From the NCBI GenBank assembly GCA_947846985.1, contig CANTUZ010000004.1, positions 50,445,672-50,509,671 on the forward strand: a stretch of DNA of 64,000 bases, read 5' to 3'. The translations under genes were made by a program, and so were the position numbers. The notes under the pieces are model-generated. The model had not been told where the DNA came from and did no database searches. It was given only the letters and a program-made list of their open reading frames with translations. Shown here in pieces: positions 1 to 11,800 of this stretch; the first letter of the stretch is position 1; the number at the start of each line of letters is the position of its first letter. Origin of the DNA: Fratercula arctica. Lineage: Eukaryota; Chordata; Aves; Charadriiformes; Alcidae.

Positions 1-35
1 TTATTCAAATCTGGTTGAATTTATGTATTGTGGGG

Positions 36-272
36 TTTTTTCTTTTTTTTTTTTAAAAAAGAAAAGAAAAGGAAAAGGAAAAGGAAAAGGAAAAGGAAAA
101 GGAAAAGGAAAAGGAAAAGAAAAGGAAAAGAAAAGGAAAAGAAAAGGAAAAGGAAAAGAAAAGGAAAAGAAAGGAAAAGGAAAAGAAAAGAAAAGGAAAA
201 AAAAAGAAAAGGAAAAGAAAAGAAAAGGAAAAGAAAAGAAAAGAGAAAAGAAAAGAAAAGAGAAAAGAAAAG
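36..272. repeat. Purine-only (GGAAAA)n/(GAAAA)n microsatellite with T-rich leader
   Basis: From 55 to 272 every base is A or G (218 bases). A near-perfect block of GGAAAA hexamers spans about 69-117, followed by interrupted GAAAA and GGAAAA units. A T-rich run at 36-54 sits directly before it. Long lysine/glycine or phenylalanine/serine frames across it are products of the repeat and not genes. Confidence 0.97.
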
Positions 273-1270
273 TCCTTCCAATACAGTAATCCCAAGTAGT
301 TCTGTGCTTCGTTTCTCTCTAGGCTTTTTCTTCAGTAATTTCCAAAATTAGCATGTCTGTCTCTTACCAAAATGGTTCAGAACAGATATTACCATGATCC
401 CACACACACATCAGCTGAGGAAAGATGGACTTTTGTGTTCAGTATATTTTCCAAACAGCCTGCATTTTTTCCAAGATTATTGGAAATCAAGTGTTCAAGT
501 TCCTCTGATTCTGGCAAGGATAGTGTAAGCTAAAGACTCTTCCATGTCTTAAAGTGTCAAACAAGCCCACACTATAAAAATGGAAAGGAATGTTTTTCAA
601 AATGATTGGTGGTAAAGATATTTATAAATCACTTGGAATTCCACAATAGCTACACACGTCCTTATTTTGATATTAACTGTCATTGCTACAAAGAAATAAC
701 AAGATATGTCCTCTTATTCTGCAGCCATTTTTTTAAACTCTCTGAAAGCCAAATAGTCTCAGGTGAGCAATTATTACATCCAGTACTTACTAGAAGGTAA
801 ATTCAACACCTGGAAGAAGGACATGTGTTTACGCTGTTCTCCATCATCACACAAAATTAAGCACTAATAGGATGAATATGAGGAAGCAGATGACAGATGA
901 GAGAGAAGGGAATATTTTGTGGTTTGGATTTTACAAAACTCAGATCTCAAAGTGAAACAGGAGCAACTAGACTGCTATCAAATTCTCCAGCTTTCTTTCA
1001 AGCGTAGCCTTGAGTGTAAGCATTGTACACAACTGTCACAAATCGTCCTTTCATTGGTATAATCAGAGTAAACATCACCCTTAAAGAGTATCCACTAATT
1101 ACCTTGTTACTTTTATTCACCATCAGCAGTTAATGTGTACAGGTTAAATTATAGTTTAGAGGCAGAAATTAATACCTTAAAGACAATGCCTGTTTTCATA
1201 CTGGAATGGTAGCAGTTATTGGATTATTCAGATAATTATTTTTTAATACAAAATACATCTGCATATTGAA

Positions 1271-1331
1271 GAGATATTCTTCTACTACATAGTACTATCA
1301 GTATTAGAGATATTCTTCCACTACATAGTAC
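1271..1331. repeat. Short direct repeat, 25 bases, spacing 36
   Basis: GAGATATTCTTCTACTACAT at 1271 recurs at 1307 with one change (T to C), and both copies continue AGTAC. Probably a local replication-slippage duplication. Confidence 0.85.
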
Positions 1332-2748
1332 CAGTCTTATTCTTTAGCTGCAGAATATAACGAAAACTGATTGCATATGGGCAAACTTCCTGTGTGTTCT
1401 CTGATTCATATACTATGATTTCCAAACTTTAAAAAGTTACAGAGTACAAAAGCTAAAAGACTAAGCCACAACTGCCCATCAGTCTTATCTGTAAAGGGAT
1501 TTTTCTGAGGCACAAGCCAACATGAATTTGATTACGCTGGATCTACACTGACTCAACAGACAACCTATGACACAGAATATATGACAGAAAACGCCTAGGT
1601 AATTTATCACTGCATGGAAAAGCTTGTGCACATGGACAATTATCTTTCTGCTTTCACAGAAATGAAAATACAGAGTTTATAGTAGTAATAGATTAGATCA
1701 TACTGTAAACAATTTACTAAAGACTCTTCTGAATTTCTCCCCTTCTCAAAGAGTAAATGCCACCTATAGAAAAGGTTATTTACCTTGAAAAGACAACATT
1801 TAATGATGTTTCTAGATTAAATTTGTATTGGTTTAATCTCAGAGAGATAATATGGTCAAGAGAATGTTGTTTCATATGCTAATACTGCCTAGAGACTATA
1901 AATCACCTGGGTATTCCCATACCTAAATTTCTGGATATAGAAGTACTGGACTTTCACTAACCTACTTATAGTGTCTTTTCCTCTGAACCCCTTGGTTTAC
2001 GAGGATATATAGCCTACATGTTTTAACTTCTTAGTTCATAGTTACAATTTAGAAAGGAAAAAGCATTTTCATAAATCTACTAGAACGTTTATGACACAAA
2101 CATATCTAAATAGAAACTAAGAAGACTAGAGGCTGCAAACAAGGTATCTGTAATACCTTGTTGGTGCTTGCTGATATGTACCTTAGGAATCACTCACTGG
2201 ACAAAAGCATAACCCAGTAATAATATTCTACAGACTAAAACATAAAGCAGACACCTGAAGGTCAATCTACCTACTTAGTTTAAGTGACTTCACCACTGGG
2301 ATGATGCTCACCTCAGAGCAGTAACCCCACATTTATTTTTTGGCCAGTTCTCTATTACACAGTCTCAGTGGAAGTCCATCTCTCATAAATCTGTACTGGT
2401 AATTCCATAAGGGACTGCGAGACCTAGACAAAATTCAAGAAATGGATGTGGATGCCTATATCCAAAACTGCAAACCAACCCCTTTCAGTCCACTAAGTGG
2501 CCCCTTAATCCTGAGTGTCCTTGAATTCCCTGGGTACCTCAGGAAACAATTCCCTCCTGCTAGTTCAATAGGCTCGCAAAATTCTACATTGTGCATATGC
2601 TCATCATAGACCCATTCTGAGCCCACCTGACCTCCCTCTGTGATTCCTATAGGACCCAATCTAGGAAATGTAATCTGATTATGTTATTATTCACACTGAT
2701 AGCTTCTGGCTATCAGGTTTGGATTTGTTGGCTTTTTCTTACTATAAG

Positions 2749-2773
2749 GTGGAAGAGGTACCACCTCTTCCAC
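2749..2773. repeat. Perfect 11-base inverted repeat with 3-base loop
   Basis: GTGGAAGAGGT, loop ACC, then ACCTCTTCCAC. A KpnI-like GGTACC lies at the turn. No recognised RNA gene surrounds it. Confidence 0.85.
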
Positions 2774-5700
2774 ACCTGGAAGATGTAGCAGCCTGGCTAC
2801 TGAGGGACAGTAACTCAGTTGTCTCTTCACCTGATGGGATTGACCTCCACGAGTCTGGCTCCCAGTGACATGCAATTAAAGCATGCTCTAATTGCAAGGC
2901 CACAATCTAGGTTTGGCATTCTCCAAGATCACGTGGAAATGGGACTACTGTGCAAAAAAAATCCACCCAAGCCCCTGCAAAACAAAAAAAGCATAATTCA
3001 TGAGTTCAGAAAGAAAGGAAACATGGAAGTACTCACTATTCTATTTAGAGTTCTCAGGTAAGAGTCATAAATTTTTGGCATTTGTCCCTGTAGCTACTGC
3101 TAACAAACAGAATTAAACAATCACTAAGTGAAAACCAAATAATCACCCAAATGGGACTGAAATAAAGAAACTCCCTTTCCAACTGAATGCTCTACACAAT
3201 CTGCAATAAAATCATCGTGTCATAAAAACATGGTTGTGCGAGATTGAGAAGTCACCTCAGCTATCCTTGGAAATATTTGTCTATTTGTCTCATTCCTTCC
3301 AATGATGGAAATTCCACAGCCTTCATAGGCAACCCATCTCCATATTTATCTACTTTAGTATTCAAAAGATTTCTTTAACTGAAACATCTCTTACAACAGT
3401 GTAAGCTCATTCATTGTGCTTAGTTCACTCTCTACCCAACTCTCTGCAATAACCTTGTATATATTTGAATGCTTTTATCATGTTTTCCCTAACTCATATC
3501 TTCTCTCAACTACACAAATCCAATGATTTCAATTTTACAATATTTTCTGAACAGAATCTCAGCTGCAACATACAATGTCTAATCTTGCTTTATATTTTCC
3601 TGGGAGGAGCAAGATGTAGAGCTGGATACTCTAAGATGTAAAAAGTTGAACTGAGGTTTCCAAGCACCTAGCTCATATATAACAGCTGGGCACCACAGCC
3701 ACTTGAAAAGAGTGAATCCTGCTCACTTTTTTTAAAGAACATTACCTATCTATCAGGTATCTTCACGTATGGACTTTGGGCCACTGGCTGTCCTTGTCAT
3801 TCTGCTCCAGCTTTCTAAGAGGAGTTCAAATGCAAACTTCTGTGATTAGAATTACTCATTAACTTCTCTTAGATGACTCTGCGTTCAGCATATAGCCTTT
3901 TTCACCCTTTCAGGTGCATACTTTGGCACTGTACACAGAGCTTGGCAACCCAACGTTGGGTTTTGTATTCTATTTCAGGTTCAGGAATCTAAAATATAGG
4001 AAGTAAATATAATTTGCAGATATCACAGATGTCTGTATTAAACATTGGAACATAGTGTCAACATCTTCAAGATTAAAATGACTAAGCTAGTTCCGGGGCG
4101 ATAAATAATATAGTTGCATTTGTGTGGCTAGGCTGCCCTCAGGACCCTTGAGAGCACTATGGTCTGCTGGATGCAGCTGAACTCATCACTACTAGGGATC
4201 TCCAGTTCTCTAAGGCAGATTCTAAAGAAGCAGGGGAAAGGACTTATCCAAATATTTTAAGTATAGTTATTAAACTTGAGTCATAGGAACTCTGAAGCAG
4301 TACTATTGCAATTCAAAAAAAGCACTCAAGCAGGAAAGCAGGCATCAGTCAGGTAGGATGAAATCACATATTTATGGTATGCTTAAGTACTTACCTAAAT
4401 CAAGATATTTTTCCTGGATTTTGACACAATATGGCCAATATGAGTATATACTATGATAGAGGAACAACAGCCTACTACGAAGGGTGAAAAATGAACAGTT
4501 TGAAAGAGATTGGCAGTCACTGCATCTCTAATTAAGAAAGAAATCACAGACTACCTAAAAGACTGTAAACATATTTTTCAGCTTCCATCTTTGAAAGTGA
4601 TTTTCAGATATGCCCATCAACGGCATATTAAATATAATTATTTATTTTTCATTTATTGTGTAAAAATTAGATTAAAGAAGTAAGAGCAATTTATTTCTGA
4701 GATTTGTTGTCATTTGTATGTTTTACAGCAGTTAGGTCTCTTGGCTGGTCAGATAGCTGCCAAGACAGCTCTCATCATCTTCAGCATGGGATGATCATTT
4801 GGCTTTCAAAGGACCATAACTGTCATAGGACATCAAGACAATATAAGATGAGATGATCTTGCAGGTACCTGGAATCTGTTATATCATGAACTTTCAAAAG
4901 TTCAGGCAAGCCTTGAAACTTTACTATGTGTTCAGTAGCAAGTAGGTCATTAATGTAATGCACTCTTCGTGTTCTTGTAGTAGTAAGCGTTGACCTGTCC
5001 TTTAAGTCTGTAGGCCATAACACAGTACTCACTGTAAGATAATGATGGTAATAACATATGATCATCACTACAGATGGGATAGCATAAGAGTAGGAATAAT
5101 ACTAAGCATATACAAGTGAACACTAAAATCTGTTTATATCGTCTTAGTTTTAGCTGTGGTAACTATGTCAGGTGACCAGAAAATACATTGAATGTACAAG
5201 GCAGAGATAAGCTTGGACTTCTCATTAGCAAAAACAGACAACAGAAGCAAATCTATTGCAAAGTTGCCAACAGACACCATTTTTATTTTACTCCATGGAC
5301 TCCATGGAATAGAATTCCATAAACTTTATTCCTGTGTGAAAAAAGCACTTTAAAGATAAAACACATGAGATCAAGTGTGACATTACTCAGAAACTCACAC
5401 TAAGTGACTAGTTAACACCGGCTTCTGAGAGTTTTATCTGAATAGCAATTTCAAGACAGTTCTGTCAAACAGTACACACAATACTTAAAAAACTACCTAC
5501 AGCAAGTAGAATCTACAGCAAACAGTTGAGCATAGTGCAGGGAAGCCCAGATTGGTGAAGGCTCTATTACTTCTGAAATGAGCTATCTCTGTAAGCTAGC
5601 CACAGGAGTACAAGATTTCAGCCTAGTCTTGCAAAGAGGATTGCCTCTCAGCTAGGTTTGTCGGGTTGGATATGGTGTTGCACATGACACTGAATTTGAT

Positions 5701-8159
5701 CATGAAAGTTAGTACCTCCATTCAGCCTTTTGCTGTAATGTATAGACGTAGTTTGGGTTGACACATACTTATGCATCTCTACACTGCAGTGTTGACCAGT
5801 GTAAAGATTCCATACAAATGATGTTTACTAGAGACATGGATCCAATAGGTTTCAAAGAGAGATGCACCTCTAAGGTCCCAGAGATAGACAGATTCAAGGT
5901 AGAGCATGCCTAATCAAATTATGAAATGAAAGTTTTATATATAAGAGATCTTAATTCAATCAGAAGCTCATACAGCTAACCTCTTTGCAGAAACTGCACA
6001 CCATGTGTATTTGTTGCCAAATGTTATAAAAAGCTTGTAAAGGTTTTTCAAAAGGTTGGATTTCAGATAGAAGGCTTTAGTCTGATGGACAGCTAAGGAA
6101 TAGAGATACATTTCAGCGGGGAAGCTATGAAGCATAAAAAAATAGAACTGAACAAAGTGGTATAGAACTTCACTGGACTCTGTCATGTGGCTCAGATTTT
6201 TGTCCAATAATATATTATTTACTGTTTATGATTTAATATTCAGTAGTCTAAGGATTTTTAGATGCAGAAAACCTGCTAAAAGATACCAACTGACATGCAT
6301 TCAGAAGCTGGAATGCTATCAAGACACTGACATTAACTTAATTTTTTTTCTTCCAAGAGGGAGCTTCAGAAACTAATTCATTCTTTATAGATCTCTTAGA
6401 GTAAAACCTCTTTTTTGTCAGGGTTTTCCAATTGTCCAAAATGTGTTAGAAAAGATTTACAAATAGTAACAATGTGCAATTCCTTCAAACAGAATAAAAC
6501 ATGTGGTCTGCCACTTGGTATAACACTCACACTGATTTTAAAGGATTAAGAATCAAAGAAAATCAGGAGACTAAGAAGAGATAAAAGGTTTGGTTTTTAT
6601 TTTGCTCTTCCTTCTCATAATTCGTTTTAATACCAACAGGGTGGAATCAACTACAATAAAGTCAATGAACTAACAGTTTGCCCTAAAGATTTTATTTATG
6701 AATAGTGGACTATGAGAGAGGAATAAGTATTTGGAATGGGAAAGTATCTGTGAAGCTTGTGATTTTGTGTCTTCTCTTTGGCACTAAATAGATTAAGGAC
6801 AAAATTCCAAAACCCAAGGTGAGTTCACTAGGAAGTGATCCAATAGGAGATTCAATTTGTCAGAACAAATACAGATGTCTACATGTGAGCTGGCCACCCC
6901 AGACCTACTTTGTTCTCAATGGTGAGAATTCAATTCTTTTAATGTGCAATTGATCTTATTACACAGAGGACATCAACAATAGGTCACATGAATCTCTCCA
7001 GGTAACAGAGATGGGTATCACAGATACCCAAGGTTAGATGAGATTAAACACACCTTTTGTGTTTCTGTAGTTACTAACAGTCATATAACAGATTCAACAG
7101 AATGTTACTTCCAAGCATTAGCTTTCCTGAAGCTTAAAAGAGGAGTCAGGAGAATCATTATGTAATGATTTTGTAGACACACCATGACACTTCCGTCTGA
7201 TAAAAATATTGCCTGTAATATTTCATTAAATTTAAAGTTACTGTGTAGCAACTGTAAGAGGTTGATGGCTGCCAAGAGCTGTGAGGTTGATGAATAGAAT
7301 GGTATTTCTGGAGTCTTGCCCAGAGTTGAGACAAAATTTGACTCATCTTCATGCATACATTTGCAATATACCTCCAAACTAAAATAAGGATTTAACTCCA
7401 TCACGAGGTTCCAGTGATATCATGTTACAGCTAAGAATTGATTATAGTATCAATAGAAGCTTCTAAGTGACTCTGAAGAGAAAGGTGATCTTTTCACAGA
7501 TAGATTCGTTGGGATGTTTGTGACCTTGAGTTGTGTTCTCCCAGAATACACATGCCTCAAGCACCAATTCAGTTGTTGGTAGCAGGATAATTATAATTTG
7601 GGCTCCATTTTTTTTTCTTTGAACTACTTCAGAGTATATTAGCAAATATTGCAGGGGGTAGGAAATATTGTGGTAGGGAAGGCTATGCCTGCAAAAATTT
7701 AGAAACTGTAGGATAGGAACTGAGCTAGATCAGGACTGATGAATTCATCCTATCTATTTTTGCTTTAATTTTCAGCTAACAATCTTCCAACAAAAAATAG
7801 ATATAAAAGATTAAAAAAAGAGAGAGGGTGGAACAAAGAGAAAATACAAAAATTGCACGACATTTATATGACATCATTCTGTTTAATCTGCTTATGTTAT
7901 AGCATTTTATTCAATCTTTTTATGACCTATCTGTTCAAACTGTAAGCTTCTTGACATTTATCCTGTCACTTATTGAATGTTCATGCATGTTTGAGGACAA
8001 GGGGTGTCCCAGTCTCAAGTAAGATTTTTAGGCATCACCATTACACAAACAGTAATAAGAAATAGCTTCAAAGAGATAAGTAATTAATATTCCATCTTTT
8101 TTGGTAAATTAATCTTTTGATCTGCGTGCTGAAGAGATCAGTAAATAATAATCTGGGAG

Positions 8160-8179
8160 AAAAAAAAAATTTTTTTTTT
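8160..8179. repeat. A10T10 palindromic block
   Basis: Ten A followed directly by ten T in the presumed POLN intron about 540 bases downstream (transcript sense) of the motif A exon. Such tracts are rigid and disfavour nucleosomes. Confidence 0.85.
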
Positions 8180-8717
8180 ATTAGTTACTGAAGTACCACT
8201 TTTTCCAAGTATCGCATCATCCTTCAGAAGATGGAAGCACTAAACCCTGTGAGTTTCAAAGGAATCCCATGAGCTCTAGTTTCTCTGTTTCTTGTACATA
8301 CGTAATTTGATTTCAATACTTCTACTGGATAAACAAAACAAGGAGGTTTCAAAAATGTTTGTACTTTTACTGAGAAAAGTTGTTCTGCAATTTTTCAGAT
8401 GGATAACCTACTTTGCTGCTGCTCTGGATTTTTAAAAAGAACTGGTTATCAGCATGCACTGTTGTCAACGTATTGTATCTTTAGTCACAAGGTTCATACT
8501 GGTCAGTTGGATTGCAACATTTTGACATACAGTAATTACCATTGTGGAGAAGAAAAAGCTCAGAAAGAAATTCTAATTCACAGTGTCAAAACACTATTAA
8601 CGATAGATACTGTAGCAAAACACAGTCTTTTGTTATCACTATGCAGTAATACAACTATTAAAGCTATACTTACTATTTTGTCTAATTACTATCAAAAAAT
8701 GCAACATTAACTCTTAC

Positions 8718-8832
8718 CACTGAGAAGCCAATGTGGAAAATATATCAGTGGTTTCAGGTTCTTGGAACAGTTTCAAAAGTTCTGGTTCAGATGATAAATC
8801 AGCAAGGATCCTTAACTCAATATGGGAAAAAT
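8718..8832 (-). CDS. POLN: POLN exon with polymerase motif A
   Basis: The acceptor CTGTTTTCTAG precedes ATTTTTCCC and the donor is CTCAGTG followed by GTAAGAG. It encodes [20 protein letters not shown], then [19 protein letters not shown]. The first Asp is the metal-binding catalytic residue of motif A and the Glu of IELR is the steric gate. The usual Gln of DxSQIELR is His here. Phase 2 out, into an exon not located in the window. Confidence 0.93.
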
Positions 8833-11800
8833 CTAGAAAACAGAGTGTTAAAATAAATCTATTGCTCTAAAATAAAAACATACCTGCATTTTAACCAAAC
8901 TATCACAAACCAAAATCCAAGCCTGGTCTGTTCATTTCCTTGTGCTCAAAAAATCAAGATGCCTGTAAAAAGCTCATCCTGAAGAAGTTATATTCCAGCT
9001 ACAGATCACAAGGTGTCTGATTCCTTTATTATCTTCAGGTGTCAGTTAATCTTATTAGCTCTTTGTTTCTACTGACAAGGCTTACATATCATCTGCTTCC
9101 AAAGCACACTAAGGGGTATACATCATATAACAACATTAACTGATACTAAGGGATTTGACAGCCTTGTAAAATATGCCATGCAAAGGAGACGGGAAACAGA
9201 GATGACAGAACTGCGAACATTAATATGCATGAGAATACTAATACATACTATCTTACCTGCTGCTAAAAATGTATACCCTTCTTTTGAAACAAACAGTGTT
9301 CTTGGGGAAATAGTTACTGTTTCCTCTTCTTTTCCTAGAGAGGAGATAAACATTTAAGTCCTAGACCCCAGTCCAAAAATATCATGTTGTAAATCATAGG
9401 AGATTGTAAACAACATACCAAGCACACAACTAAAACCACAGAAACGTCAATATAAGCAACCTAGCAGAGCACCAACTGCCAACATCACAATCATTTTATT
9501 CTATCAGTCATGTACAAATCCTTATCTCTGCCATCCTTGCAGTACCGCTTATTTCTCCTCCTCTTTCAAAACCCAAACCCTACCCACAATAACTAACATT
9601 ATTCACAGATCACTTAATAAAGGAGGCATTCAGATAAGGAAGGGTCTGTAGAGATGAACTAAAAAAATATATTTTCTCATCTTTGAACATGCTGCAGCAA
9701 TATAGAACATAGAATTTGTTTAATAACCAAATTCTGAGTTACAGGTGGTAGGGGAATACAATATTGAGAACATACATTCTAACAACAGAAATCCCCTATA
9801 ATATCACAAAGCAATAACATACATCAACCAGGTATTAGAAACTCAGTGCATCCTGGGAATACCACTTGTCTTGATGTAGAAAGGGATGGTGGTTTAAAAT
9901 ACAACAGAATTAATCTGATCAGCATAAAAGTAGAAAAAATAAGTGCGCCTTGATACAGGAATGAAAAACTTCGAAATATATTTTTGAAAAGCACATATTA
10001 TAGGATCATTAAAAAATTGATTGGACTGTTCAGTATGATTGGACATAACTATGTGCCAAAGTTATGCACAGCAGCTCAGGTTTACACAGCCACTGCTCAC
10101 ACAATTTTATAACAACTTTTCAAACATACTTATAAAAATGACTCAGGTAGATAAACCAAAACTGCTGTCAAAGTTTTACATTGTCTTCAACAGACTCCTG
10201 TTTTATGATCTGCATTATTTCAAACACAGGGAGTGAATAGCTGTGAAAAGCCAAGCCTGCCCTTATCTCAGAACCAAGTGCAAAAAATGAGCAGCGTTTC
10301 CCAGCTATGGCTGTAGGCATTTAGAAGGAGAATTTATGTTGGCAAATCTCTCTCTTATATTTGAGTCTACTATTGTGAGTTTCTCTCTTTATCACTTGGG
10401 TCATGCTTTTCTAGACTTTACTTTGATTTTCTCCAAATCATCTGCCTTAAATCTGCTCCTGTTATCAAAAACAACACATCTGACTATTGGGTTTTACTTG
10501 TGAGTTTGATTAAAATGACCCAGCTTTAACATCTCCTCATGAAAAGCTTTACAAGCTGAATGCACACAAAATCATTCTTAGGATATTTAATGGAGTTAAG
10601 ATGCATAATTGCATCTGGAAAAAGGAACAGCGAGACAGTCAAGGAAACAAACAAAAAAAAAATCTAAAAGTTTGTGACTATTCAGATCAGTGCTTGAACA
10701 GCAAATTTTTTGCAGGAACAACCAGCAAAAAGTAATTGGTTTAAATGATAATGTATAACAAAGCATCAATAACATATTCTATTCTTTAATGCTGGAAATA
10801 TTGGTCTGCTTCAAAATACTATAACTCATTAAAATAATTTTATAAAATTGCCTTCTCATGTTAATAAAAACACAGTTTACCTTTTATGTACTGTTTCTTT
10901 GTAATTCTAATTGGATGTTTAGAGATACCTTGAATGTTCTACAAATAAGAAGAATAAAAATGCCTAGTAAGTTAAAGTTTATGAAAACATGTTTATGAAC
11001 AGTTTATAAGCAGCATAAGAACATTAGTGAAACTAAAGCCAAAACATTTTCCCCATATAGGATTAACCACTTTACCTTTCAAAAGAATCTTCAAACTTTT
11101 GTAACTATAGATACTTTTGAATATTTCCTATTCCTTGAAAATTGGAAGCTTGTAAGAACAATTTCTCACTGGCAGCCTTTCCAAATCCCAATCTCTAGAT
11201 GCACCATGGAATATAATTAGTAACCCAATAAAAATCATTTTCTCTTATTTTAACCTGTATTTTTTAGATACAGTGCATTACTTTCAAGACAAGAATACAT
11301 GTGCACCCTGCCTTAAACTAAGGGAACAGATTCTTCTTCAGCCTCTAGAAATTTTTCTAATAGCTATTCCCGCTTTCTGGAAATGCATGGTAAAAAAAAG
11401 AAGCAGCTCTTTATTAACTACAGCACATCAGTCAAGGTTAAAAGTGAGAACTAAGTTTATCAACAAACATGCAGGACTAGAAATAACAGAAGATTCTTCT
11501 TTAAAGATCTGGGTTCCTACTCTTCCAGTAATGCATAAAAGATGACACAACAGCTTCCTTCTGTTATTTTATGTCATTATGCCTCTTCATCTAGAAAGGT
11601 AACACATGACAAGAGATAATGTGTATCAAGCTCAGTTTTTGTAATTCCACACAGTTAATTTGCCAGTGGTTCAGGAATTAGATGAACATACTAATATTAT
11701 GTAATACTGTGGATTCAGGAGATGGGAAAAGGGGTATATAATTTCCGAATCAGAATGATCATTTTCTATGTAACTTTCAACTCAAAATTGTTATTTTAAA

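Larger units (their letters stand above)
273..8717 (-). other. Left flank, presumed POLN intron; no exon recognised
   Basis: AT-rich, low-complexity-poor sequence with no repeat family or coding exon recognised on either strand. I looked for POLN motif B (the ERxxKK..Y..YG region), the QAERQ segment and motif C (HDE) on the minus strand and did not find them. It holds a 25-base direct repeat at 1271-1331, a hairpin at 2749-2773 and an A10T10 block at 8160-8179. Confidence 0.5.

Noticed and set aside
21..351. Overlapping open frames rich in Lys/Gly or Phe/Ser/Leu at the left edge
   Set aside because: They are translations of the purine-only microsatellite in every frame and have no start context or homology.
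8399..8710. 103-codon plus-strand frame beside the POLN motif A exon
   Set aside because: No recognisable domain, and it ends just next to a well supported minus-strand exon; treated as chance.
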